Positions 17,995-25,568 of a stretch of 64,000 nucleotides of DNA are shown here, one piece after another. This stretch comes from Paenibacillus xylanilyticus (GTDB lineage Bacteria > Bacillota > Bacilli > Paenibacillales > Paenibacillaceae). Under the pieces are notes generated by a model. That model did not search any database. It was given only the letters and a program-made list of their open reading frames with translations, and was not told the DNA's origin. Location of the stretch: contig NZ_CP044310.1 of the NCBI RefSeq assembly GCF_009664365.1, positions 4,715,001 to 4,779,000 of the forward strand, in the 5' to 3' direction. Position numbers and translations under genes: made by a program. Each line of letters starts with the position of its first letter. The stretch's first letter is position 1.

Positions 17995-18023
17995 ATTATA
18001 TAAAAAAGCACGACTAAAGTCAA
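17995..18023 (-). promoter_or_regulatory. Sigma-A promoter of the leuS T-box transcript
   Basis: The minus strand reads TTGACT (18018-18023), 17 bases, TATAAT (17995-18000). It would start transcription near 17988, just before the T-box stem I. Confidence 0.85.
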
Positions 18024-18072
18024 TATTGCTTGTTTTGTTGACTATAAATAATGCAGTTCTTTCCCATTCTGG

Positions 18073-19029
18073 CTAGGACATTCGAAATCGCTCGATTCCT
18101 TCTTCCAAGTTATGGATTGCCCACTGAATGTGTTCCTGGTTATCATATTGACGATATTCGCATTCAATCCGCAGGATCAGATCAAAATACAGATCGTACA
18201 AGCTTCTTCGTTTTCGTTCACTCTCCGTTGTGATGGCCCTACCGTAACCTTTCACAAACCCTTTTGTATAATTAAAATGACTGAAGTAGTGCTCCATCAG
18301 AGGATCCGCCCATAGGCAACGCTCAAAATCAATAATGGCTGTAATCCGCCCCTGTTCCACAAATACATTGCCATCCCACAGATCCCAGTGAATGAGTACC
18401 GGCTCGTTGACATCACTCAGCACATCCGATTTCTCCCTAATCAATTGGGCAAGCTCATCATAATCCATAGGAAGTTTTACGCCAGCCTCTCTTCCGTCGG
18501 TCAGCAAATCATCCATCAGACACAAAAATGCTTCCTTCCAGGTGTTATACTTTGGTTTCTTTTCTGAAAAATAGCCAAACTTTTCACCTTTGATCTCGTT
18601 GATCCGGCGATTGAATGCACCAAGCTGCTCTTCAATCTCTGCCTGCTCTGCTGCACTATACTGATCTTTGACCTTGTTGTAAGGCGTGCCAGACATATAT
18701 TCCATCATAAAATACTCCGCCGGAGCAAGACTGCATGTGGTATCCCACGCCAATACACGGGGGACCGGTACATCTCGAAGCTCTCCCACAAGACGCAGTG
18801 CCTGAACTTCTGCCATCAGGAGATCCTGCTCACAACGCAATGGTTTACCAACCTTGGAAGGAGCGATTTTGAGCACCACCTCTTGCCCGTTGCCGAGCGA
18901 GATATAATAAGCATGGTTGGCCCATCCGTCAATCATTTCCCTATATTCCAGGATGCCTGTATTAAAATGTTGCTTGGCAATTGCATTCAGCTGTTCTGAA
19001 GTCAGCCTTGTTTTGTATGTACTTTCCAC
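18073..19029 (-). CDS. Aminoglycoside phosphotransferase (APH)-family kinase
   Basis: A 318-residue protein of the APH/choline-kinase superfamily. The catalytic loop is LIHWDLWDGNVFV (Asp and Asn in place) and the metal-binding Asp is in AIIDFERCLWADP. The N-lobe has VVLKIAPSK with the ATP-binding Lys. The substrate is unknown; most chromosomal members are not proven resistance enzymes. It uses GTG at 19029 after AAGGTGG. It follows yqeM on the same strand, but a terminator separates the two. Confidence 0.85.
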   Translation of the reverse strand: MESTYKTRLTSEQLNAIAKQHFNTGILEYREMIDGWANHAYYISLGNGQEVVLKIAPSKVGKPLRCEQDLLMAEVQALRLVGELRDVPVPRVLAWDTTCSLAPAEYFMMEYMSGTPYNKVKDQYSAAEQAEIEEQLGAFNRRINEIKGEKFGYFSEKKPKYNTWKEAFLCLMDDLLTDGREAGVKLPMDYDELAQLIREKSDVLSDVNEPVLIHWDLWDGNVFVEQGRITAIIDFERCLWADPLMEHYFSHFNYTKGFVKGYGRAITTESERKRRSLYDLYFDLILRIECEYRQYDNQEHIQWAIHNLEEGIERFRMS

Positions 19030-19159
19030 TTCTGCACCACCTTTTTTTATAAATACGAATTCTATTCATCAAGATCGGGTAAGCGTTTTCCACGTTTTCC
19101 ACCTTCGTCCATTATGGCTCTCTTCACTGGTGCTGGCAATGCATTTCATCATAAAAACA

Positions 19160-19196
19160 GGAAAAAACCGCCCTCACTGTTGCAAGGACGGTTCCC
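19160..19196 (-). terminator. Terminator after yqeM
   Basis: AACCGTCC ... GGGCGGTT hairpin followed by TTTTCC on the minus strand, just downstream of the methyltransferase stop. It ends the long yqeG-yqeM cluster. Confidence 0.75.
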
Positions 19197-19207
19197 TATC
19201 TGCAATT

Positions 19208-19978
19208 CTATTTCACCGCGACGTAAAATAGCCGCTGCGCGCCTTCCCCAGCTTCTTTCCATGTGAAATCAGCATATACACGGACATTCCTGAATCCAGC
19301 TTTGGTCAGTTCCAGCTTCATCCAGTCCGGATCGTACGCACGCTGAACGTGAACCTCTTCGAAACGCTGGTACATGTCCCTGCCGCCGTCATCCACCCGG
19401 GAGAAAATGCTGAGATGATGCTCAATCTCACACCGTTCACGATCCATGTCGCAGGTCCAGATATAGGATACGGAGCGTTCATCCAGGACAAAAGGCTGCT
19501 CTTCTTCATAGCGAATCAAGGTGTCTGGATGGTGTACATCAAACAGGAATGTGCCTTCCGGCTTCAGCATCTCGTAGGTACGCTGGAACGTACGAATAAC
19601 ATCTTCCTTTTCCAGCAAATAATTAATGCAGTCACAGAAGGAGATTACTGAATCTACCGGTTCGGGTACTCTCCAATCCCGCATATCCTGCTGAACCCAG
19701 CGGACACTGCCTTCACGATACAATCGATGACCTTGAGGAGTTCCCTCCATTTTGCTTCGTGCCACAGATAACATATCCGCAGACAGATCAATGCCCGTCA
19801 CTTCAAACCCCGAGTTGACCAGTGGGATCGTAATGGACCCTGTTCCACATCCAAGCTCAGCCACACTCTTCGGCATGCCGTGCTGCTCCCACGCTGTTCT
19901 TGCAAACCTTATCCAGTCCGGATAAGGCATATCTTCCATTAATTCATCGTACACATAAGCAAATTTACGGTAAGACAT
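19208..19978 (-). CDS. yqeM: YqeM-like SAM-dependent methyltransferase
   Basis: A class I methyltransferase of about 256 residues. It begins MSYRKFAYVYDELMEDMPY, typical of YqeM, with the SAM-binding motif I VAELGCGTGSITIPLV and a motif II-like VDSVISFCDCINYLL. Its substrate is not known. In Bacillus yqeM also ends this cluster. I chose the ATG at 19978 by comparison with the family; a longer frame from TTG 20017 exists, and neither start has a strong ribosome binding site. Confidence 0.8.
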   Translation of the reverse strand: MSYRKFAYVYDELMEDMPYPDWIRFARTAWEQHGMPKSVAELGCGTGSITIPLVNSGFEVTGIDLSADMLSVARSKMEGTPQGHRLYREGSVRWVQQDMRDWRVPEPVDSVISFCDCINYLLEKEDVIRTFQRTYEMLKPEGTFLFDVHHPDTLIRYEEEQPFVLDERSVSYIWTCDMDRERCEIEHHLSIFSRVDDGGRDMYQRFEEVHVQRAYDPDWMKLELTKAGFRNVRVYADFTWKEAGEGAQRLFYVAVK

Positions 19979-20090
19979 GTCAGGCACCGCACTTTCAATT
20001 TCATTTTCCGATTCCAAAAGAAAAAGCAGGGGCGTCCGGAGTTCACCCAGCCTTGCCCTGCCTTCCTTCGTTCCAATATGTCGTTAACGA

Positions 20091-20996
20091 TTACTTGTTT
20101 TCATCTGAATCTTTCGGAGCCGACTCCGTCAAATACGTCCAGTTTTCCTTCTGCGTCACCAGTCCGTCTTTCATCAGCTTGCCCAAGGCACGCTTAAAAG
20201 CAGACTTGCTGATTCCAAAGCGCTGCTTGATGATATCCGGTGGAGTGGCATCCGAATAAGGCATACCGCCCATAGGGCGCTCTTTCATAAACGCAAGAAG
20301 TTTGTCCGCATCTTCGTTACGGCCCACCTCTTTGCGAGGGGACATGGCCAGGTTTACACGCCCGTCTTCACGAACCAGCGTTACCCGACATTTCACCTTT
20401 TCACCCAGCCGCAGCATTCTGTTGCGCTCCGATGAATGGATCATGCCGATCGCACCGAAGCCAAGTACTCCGCCTTCTACAAGCACAAAAGTACCCATCT
20501 GCAAAGGTTTGTACACCGTAGCTTCCACCCATTCGTTCAACCATGATGTTGGGGCGTGGAACGCCAGAGGAGCAAGCTCACGTTCCCCGGCCAATTTGGC
20601 GCGAAGACGTCCCTGCTTGTCATGTTCCATAATAACAAAAACTTCATCGCCCACGTGTGGGCGCAGTTCTTCCAATTCGGGCAATTCACGGATAGGGAGC
20701 AGCAGCTGCCGTCCAAGGCCCATCTCAAGGAAACAACCAAGGCGTGGGTGTATATCTGCCACAACCAGTCGGGCCATTTCGCCGAGCGTGAGATATGGTT
20801 TTTTCATGGTTGCTGCCAAACGGTCCTCTGTATCAAAGAACAAAAAGACCTCGAGCGTCTCCCCGATTTTGACATCCCGTGTGAGTTCCGTATAGTGAAG
20901 CAGTACATCTTCCGATCCTGTCGTCAAAAAGTAGCCAAAAGGCGATACTTCACGATCAACGGGCAGGGAGACGACCGTGCCTGCAATCAAACTCAT
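20091..20996 (-). CDS. cvfB: CvfB/YitL-family S1 RNA-binding protein
   Basis: A 301-residue protein with tandem S1-like OB domains (GYFLTTGSEDVLLHYTEL; GCFLEMGLGRQLLLPIREL; FVLVEGGVLGFGAIGMIHSSE). A C-terminal winged helix follows (GISKSAFKRALGKLMKDGLV). This is the layout of CvfB, an RNA-binding protein that affects virulence-gene expression in Staphylococcus. Its ATG overlaps the rsfS stop by four bases, so it is translated with the ribosome-maturation genes. In B. subtilis the homologue yitL is not part of this cluster. Confidence 0.87.
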   Translation of the reverse strand: MSLIAGTVVSLPVDREVSPFGYFLTTGSEDVLLHYTELTRDVKIGETLEVFLFFDTEDRLAATMKKPYLTLGEMARLVVADIHPRLGCFLEMGLGRQLLLPIRELPELEELRPHVGDEVFVIMEHDKQGRLRAKLAGERELAPLAFHAPTSWLNEWVEATVYKPLQMGTFVLVEGGVLGFGAIGMIHSSERNRMLRLGEKVKCRVTLVREDGRVNLAMSPRKEVGRNEDADKLLAFMKERPMGGMPYSDATPPDIIKQRFGISKSAFKRALGKLMKDGLVTQKENWTYLTESAPKDSDENK

Positions 20997-21340
20997 ACCG
21001 TTCCCACCACTTTGGCGTCAGACCATAGCCGTTCAATGTTGTAATATTCGCGCTCATCACGATGGAAAATATGCACAACCACGTCGCCCATATCCATCAG
21101 CACCCAACGTGCGGAATCCATGCCCTCGATCCCTTTAATGTTAACGCCAGCTGCATGTGCCTGTTTGCGAATTTCTGTTGCAATGGACTGTACCTGTGTA
21201 TCGGAATTACCGTGACAGATTACGAAGTAGTCTGCAACTAGAGAGATGCCTTTCAGGTCCAGTGCTACAATGTTCGATGCCTTTTTATCGTCAGCGGCGG
21301 TTACCGCCATATTCATAAGTTCTTTCGATGATACTGTCAT
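20993..21340 (-). CDS. rsfS: Ribosome silencing factor RsfS
   Basis: A 115-residue Iojap/YbeB protein that binds L14 and blocks subunit joining during starvation. Typical sequences are VALDLKGISLVADYFVICHGNS, GVNIKGIEGMDSARWVLMD and VVHIFHRDEREYYNIERLW. It lies between yqeK and cvfB in the ribosome-assembly cluster, overlapping cvfB by four bases. Confidence 0.95.
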   Translation of the reverse strand: MTVSSKELMNMAVTAADDKKASNIVALDLKGISLVADYFVICHGNSDTQVQSIATEIRKQAHAAGVNIKGIEGMDSARWVLMDMGDVVVHIFHRDEREYYNIERLWSDAKVVGTV

Positions 21341-21357
21341 GAACCAACCTCCATATT

Positions 21358-21924
21358 TTATAAGTGTGCAATCAGATCATTCCGCGACAACATCGTTAGC
21401 GGGTAAATGACGCGGCGCTGCGAGATCAGCAAGCTGATCGTGGAATCAAAACCGGCAATCAGTCCCTCTTCCAAGCTGCGCTCTGCCTGCTCACGAATGT
21501 GATCTACGCCCGGGAAATCTCTTCCCGGTTCAATATAGTCAGCAAGACATACAACCTTATCAAGCAGACTCATACCTACACGCCCGGAAGTATGCCAGCG
21601 GATTGCGTTAATGATTTCCGGATCATCAACACCATAATCCCGCTGTGCCACAAAAGCACCTACTTCAGAGTGCCAGAGCTGCTTGTCATGCTGTAAAAGT
21701 TCTTCGTTCAATCCGTTTTCACGGATGACCGCTTCCATCTCGGATACAGGCCAGTACTTGGCCACGTCATGCAGTATGGCTGCGAGGTCGGCTTTGACCG
21801 GATCCGCCCCATACTTCTCTGCCAACTGGATAGCCTTTTCCATTACGCCAAGCGTATGCTTCCAGCGCTTCTCCGGCATCTGACCGGAAACGGCCTTAAT
21901 TAATTCTTCACGGCTTAGCCCCAT
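21358..21924 (-). CDS. yqeK: YqeK, HD-domain dinucleoside tetraphosphate hydrolase
   Basis: A 188-residue HD-domain protein: KRWKHTLGVMEKA supplies the first His, AAILHDVAKYWP the HD pair and WHSEVGAFVA a further His. YqeK hydrolyses Ap4A symmetrically and is thought to limit alarmone dinucleotides. The start overlaps the end of nadD by 17 bases, a usual arrangement for this pair. Confidence 0.93.
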   Translation of the reverse strand: MGLSREELIKAVSGQMPEKRWKHTLGVMEKAIQLAEKYGADPVKADLAAILHDVAKYWPVSEMEAVIRENGLNEELLQHDKQLWHSEVGAFVAQRDYGVDDPEIINAIRWHTSGRVGMSLLDKVVCLADYIEPGRDFPGVDHIREQAERSLEEGLIAGFDSTISLLISQRRVIYPLTMLSRNDLIAHL

Positions 21925-22507
21925 ATAAACCGCTCCTTACAATATATTGATGAACTGCGTCAGGGATCATGAACCGTACCGAATGCCCCTTGGCAAGTCT
22001 TCTGCGAACAGCCGTGGATGAAATGTCCACCAGAGGCATCTCGGCCAGCAGCACGCTGTCCTGCAGTTCCTCCGGCAGGTCATCCAGATGCAGCTGAAAT
22101 CCTGGCCGCCCCACACCAATAAAGGTTAATTTCGCAGCCAGTTCTTCAATCTGTTCCCACTTCGGAAGATAGTTCACCATGTCCGCTCCGATAATGAAAT
22201 AAAATTCATGCTCCGGATAACGGCGCCACAATTCCTTCATCGTATCGATCGTATAGGACACCCCGCCGAGCTCCATTTCGATGCCCAGCACTTCATACTG
22301 TTCTACACCTTGTACCGCAGCCTCAGTCATATCCAGGCGCTGCTGTCCCGAAGCTCCTGCTCCGCGTTTATGGGGCGGAACATGGGAAGGCATAAACCAG
22401 ATCTCATCCAGGGCATGTGAATCTCTTGCAGCTTCGGCTGCGAGCAGATGTCCCATGTGGATCGGATCAAACGTCCCGCCCATGATGCCAATCTTCACCC
22501 GTGTCAC
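21908..22507 (-). CDS. nadD: Nicotinate-mononucleotide adenylyltransferase
   Basis: A 199-residue enzyme forming deamido-NAD from nicotinate mononucleotide and ATP. The nucleotidyltransferase motif GIMGGTFDPIHMGHLL is at the start and the ISSTAVRRRLAKG motif near the end. Length is normal. It sits between yhbY and yqeK. Confidence 0.96.
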   Translation of the reverse strand: MTRVKIGIMGGTFDPIHMGHLLAAEAARDSHALDEIWFMPSHVPPHKRGAGASGQQRLDMTEAAVQGVEQYEVLGIEMELGGVSYTIDTMKELWRRYPEHEFYFIIGADMVNYLPKWEQIEELAAKLTFIGVGRPGFQLHLDDLPEELQDSVLLAEMPLVDISSTAVRRRLAKGHSVRFMIPDAVHQYIVRSGLYGAKP

Positions 22508-22511
22508 CGTC

Positions 22512-22802
22512 CTAAGGAAGTTCGATTTGTTTGTTGTCGCGTGATTCCTTGTACAGGATGATGGTGCTTCCGATAATCTGCACCAGTTCGCTGCCGGTTT
22601 CCCGAGCTACTTCTTCAGCGATTTCGTTTTTGTCATCCAGACAGTTGTTCAACACTTGCACTTTCATCAGTTCGCGTTTCTCAATTGCCTCTTCGATATG
22701 ACGGAACAGATGATCATTGGTGCCCCCTTTGCCGATCTGAAATACAGGGGTCAGATGATGTGCTTGTGAGCGCAAAAAGCGCTTTTGTTTACCGTTTAAC
22801 AT
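22512..22802 (-). CDS. yhbY: YhbY-type (CRM domain) RNA-binding protein
   Basis: A 96-residue CRM-domain protein associated with 50S assembly. It shows MLNGKQKRFLRSQAHHL, VFQIGKGG (the GxxG RNA-binding loop) and LKVKVLNNC-type sequence. The ATG at 22802 is six bases after GGAG; the frame extends to 22877 but that part lacks family similarity. It is placed between aroE and nadD as in Bacillus. Confidence 0.93.
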   Translation of the reverse strand: MLNGKQKRFLRSQAHHLTPVFQIGKGGTNDHLFRHIEEAIEKRELMKVQVLNNCLDDKNEIAEEVARETGSELVQIIGSTIILYKESRDNKQIELP

Positions 22803-22886
22803 AATTACTCCATAACTCCTTATGCCCGGCAGGCACTGTAACAGCGTTTTACGTCTGTCTGTTGCCTGACCGTTCAATGATATTTT

Positions 22887-23756
22887 TCACTTATTAAAAC
22901 TATCCAATACAGCGCGTCTCATGGTCTCAACTGGCGCAGGAATGCCGAGCCAGTGTTCAAATGCGACCGCGCCCTGATACACAAACATGCCTAGGCCGCC
23001 GTGCACAACGCATCCACGCAAACGTGCTTCTCGCAGCAAGCGTGTCTCCAGCGGATTATAGATTAAGTCACTCACGGCCGCACCTTCCCGAATCAACTCC
23101 GGATTCACCGGTACATCATCGATATGCGGATGCATGCCTACCGCCGTAGTGTTAATCACGATATCAGCCGAGGCTAACACTGCTGCCGCTTCTTCCAAGC
23201 CGCTGCCAGTGATGTTACCCAATCCGTGCCCTCTCAAATCGGAGGCAAGAGCCTCTGCTCTCTCACCTGTACGATTCAGGATGCTAATCCGTTCCGGCTT
23301 CTCCAGTGCCAGAGCATAGATGACGCCTCTTGCAGCGCCTCCTGCCCCAAGAACTGCAATCTTCTTGCCTGCGAGCTCCGGTACTGCTTCTTCCTTCAAC
23401 GAACGAACATAACCAATACCATCGGTATTGTACCCAGTCAGTTTACCATTATCGTTGACAATCGTGTTCACCGCACCAATCAGCCGCGCACTATCATCAA
23501 TGACATCGAGGTATTTCATGACTTCTTCTTTGTGAGGGATCGTTACATTAACACCCCGATATCCCAAGGCAACAATGCCTTTAACAGCTGCTTCCAGCTG
23601 CTCTGGACGAACATGAAGCGGCATATACAATCCGTTCACACCCGCTGTCGCCAGAGCCGCATTATGCATGGCAGGTGACTTGGAATGTCCAATCGGATCC
23701 CCAAAAACGCCAAGCAAAACAGGAAGTGAAGTACAGGTATTCTTTTGTTCTGACAT
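22887..23756 (-). CDS. aroE: Shikimate dehydrogenase
   Basis: A 289-residue NADP-dependent enzyme reducing 3-dehydroshikimate. Motifs are GDPIGHSKSPAMHN (substrate Ser residues), VNVTIPHKEEVM (catalytic Lys), NTIVNDNGKLTGYNTDGIG and the dinucleotide motif VLGAGGAARGVIYAL. The position inside the yqe cluster is conserved in Bacillales. Confidence 0.96.
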   Translation of the reverse strand: MSEQKNTCTSLPVLLGVFGDPIGHSKSPAMHNAALATAGVNGLYMPLHVRPEQLEAAVKGIVALGYRGVNVTIPHKEEVMKYLDVIDDSARLIGAVNTIVNDNGKLTGYNTDGIGYVRSLKEEAVPELAGKKIAVLGAGGAARGVIYALALEKPERISILNRTGERAEALASDLRGHGLGNITGSGLEEAAAVLASADIVINTTAVGMHPHIDDVPVNPELIREGAAVSDLIYNPLETRLLREARLRGCVVHGGLGMFVYQGAVAFEHWLGIPAPVETMRRAVLDSFNK

Positions 23757-23797
23757 GCGTCCGCCCCCGATCTATAGAGAATCAATTTGCCGTATAA

Positions 23798-24925
23798 CTA
23801 GATCAAAGATGGACGAACCAGCACTCGAATACCTTTTGGTGCATGTACAGCGACAAGCGCCCCATTCTCACCATTGACCTTGATCCAGCCCAGACCGGAA
23901 ATGAACACATCGGACTGGCTGCCGCGTTTGATACGGAACTCATGCCGTGTCCATTCAGGCATATCCGCTGCATCCTCCCGGCTTGGCGGGGACAGCAGTT
24001 CTCCGGCGTGGTCACGATACAGATCATCTGCACGCTCCAGCTTCGTCCGGTGAATATCGATTGCATTGCTTGTATAACAAGTGAAGGACTGACGATCACC
24101 TTCAATGAAATCAAAACGAGCCATGGCACCAAAGAACAGCGTCTGTCCGGCATTCAATTGATACACCGCCGGTTTAAGCGGTTTGTCCGGCATGATGGCT
24201 GACAGATCCTTGCGTGATACGATCTCACTGAAACGCCATGGATACATGATTCCCGGCGTATCAATAATAAACTTGCCATCATCCAGTGGAATATTGACCA
24301 TATCCAGCGTCGTTCCCGGATAACGCGAGGTTGTCAGCTCCTGCTCCAAATCGCTGTAGTCGCGGATCAGACGGTTAATCAATGTCGATTTACCTACATT
24401 GGTACCGCCGACCACGTAAACGTCACGATCCTCGCGATACGTACCCACAAGCTCCAGCAGGCGATCAAATCCCTGATTTTGCTTGGCACTGCAGAGCACG
24501 ATATCCACCGTACGCAAACCTTGCTCCTTAGCCTGCTTCTGTACCCAGTTACGAACCTTGTTCCAGTTGGTTACCTTGGGAAGCAGGTCCGTTTTGTTAA
24601 CAGCCAGCAGAACCGGATTGTTCCCTACAAAACGCTGCAGACCGGAAATGATGCTGCCATCAAAGTCAAACAGATCAACGATATGGATGACAAGTGCATC
24701 CTTATCCCCGATTTTGCTGAGAAGAGCCAGGAATTCGTCCTGATCCACCGTGACGGATGATGACTCATTGTAGTTTTTGATTCGGAAACAACGCTGACAT
24801 ATGACCGGTTCACGATCCAGCGCCTTCTCCGGAATAAATCCCGGTTTGTCCGGATTTTCCGTTTGCAGATGCACTCCGCATCCACTGCATCTTACGGCAG
24901 GATTGCCGTTATGCGTTTCTGTCAT
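23798..24925 (-). CDS. yqeH: YqeH, circularly permuted ribosome-assembly GTPase
   Basis: A ~375-residue GTPase needed for 30S biogenesis. An N-terminal treble-clef zinc finger (CSGCGVHLQ and VICQRCFRIKNY) precedes a permuted G domain. The order is G4 NKTDLLPK, G5 CSAKQNQG, G1 GGTNVGKSTL, G3 DTPGI. A C-terminal RNA-binding domain follows. The ATG at 24925 overlaps the yqeG stop (ATGA) and follows GGAGGAAAAG; the upstream ATG at 24949 has no such site. Confidence 0.95.
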   Translation of the reverse strand: MTETHNGNPAVRCSGCGVHLQTENPDKPGFIPEKALDREPVICQRCFRIKNYNESSSVTVDQDEFLALLSKIGDKDALVIHIVDLFDFDGSIISGLQRFVGNNPVLLAVNKTDLLPKVTNWNKVRNWVQKQAKEQGLRTVDIVLCSAKQNQGFDRLLELVGTYREDRDVYVVGGTNVGKSTLINRLIRDYSDLEQELTTSRYPGTTLDMVNIPLDDGKFIIDTPGIMYPWRFSEIVSRKDLSAIMPDKPLKPAVYQLNAGQTLFFGAMARFDFIEGDRQSFTCYTSNAIDIHRTKLERADDLYRDHAGELLSPPSREDAADMPEWTRHEFRIKRGSQSDVFISGLGWIKVNGENGALVAVHAPKGIRVLVRPSLI

Positions 24926-25449
24926 TTCTTCTTTTCCTCCTCGAGCCATAAGCCTTTCTTGCGCAAACTGGTTAGAGCAATCCGTTCCACGCGACGATTG
25001 AAGCGGGTCATGAAGCCTTCATCACCGATGGAAATGGGCAGCACCAAGACCGTATAAAGTCCCAATCGGTTGCCTCCATATACATCCGTAAGCATCTGAT
25101 CGCCTACCACAATCGTTTTTTCTGGAGTAAGCTCCATCATCTTCATTGCTCTACGAAACGGTGCATTCGATGGTTTGCGTGCACTATGCACAAACTGGAT
25201 ATCCAGCGGAGTCGCAAACAAAGATACACGGTTCAAATTGTTATTGGACACGATCATCAGCTTGAAACCCGCCTCTTTCACACGCGCAAACCATTCAATC
25301 AGTTCCGGTGTGGCATCAGGAGCTTTGGCACCGACAAGCGTATTATCCAGATCAGTTATAATTCCACGGTAGCCTTGAGCGTACAGCTCTTCCAGATTTA
25401 TGTCAAAAACCGTGTCTACTCGCAGCTTGGGCATTAACATTTTAAACAA
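24922..25449 (-). CDS. yqeG: YqeG-family HAD phosphatase
   Basis: A HAD-IIIA phosphatase of about 175 residues. Motif I is IITDLDNTLVGA, motif II LMIVSNNN, motif III the Lys of ARKPSNAPFRRAM, and motif IV VGDQMLTDVYGGN. The physiological substrate is not known. It is the first gene of the cluster and overlaps yqeH. I chose TTG 25449, with GAGGTGA about six bases upstream; a GTG at 25476 would add nine residues but lacks a ribosome binding site. Confidence 0.88.
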   Translation of the reverse strand: MFKMLMPKLRVDTVFDINLEELYAQGYRGIITDLDNTLVGAKAPDATPELIEWFARVKEAGFKLMIVSNNNLNRVSLFATPLDIQFVHSARKPSNAPFRRAMKMMELTPEKTIVVGDQMLTDVYGGNRLGLYTVLVLPISIGDEGFMTRFNRRVERIALTSLRKKGLWLEEEKKK

Positions 25450-25539
25450 AGAAGTCACCTCAGTTTCATACGACACACTATATCACAAATCCGTCTTTCC
25501 TGAAAATGCATACAGTGCCTGTTGGTATGGGAAAAAGGA

Positions 25540-25568
25540 AAAACGGGACGGGCATCCTCTATGCCCGT
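25540..25568 (-). terminator. Terminator of the moxR-DUF58-transglutaminase operon
   Basis: ACGGGCAT-loop-ATGCCCGT hairpin, followed on the minus strand by CCCGTTTTTCC. The 5' arm includes the stop codon of the transglutaminase gene. Confidence 0.7.

Noticed and set aside
18073..19029. Antibiotic resistance gene
   Set aside because: APH-fold kinases are common in Bacillales chromosomes; nothing here shows aminoglycoside specificity.
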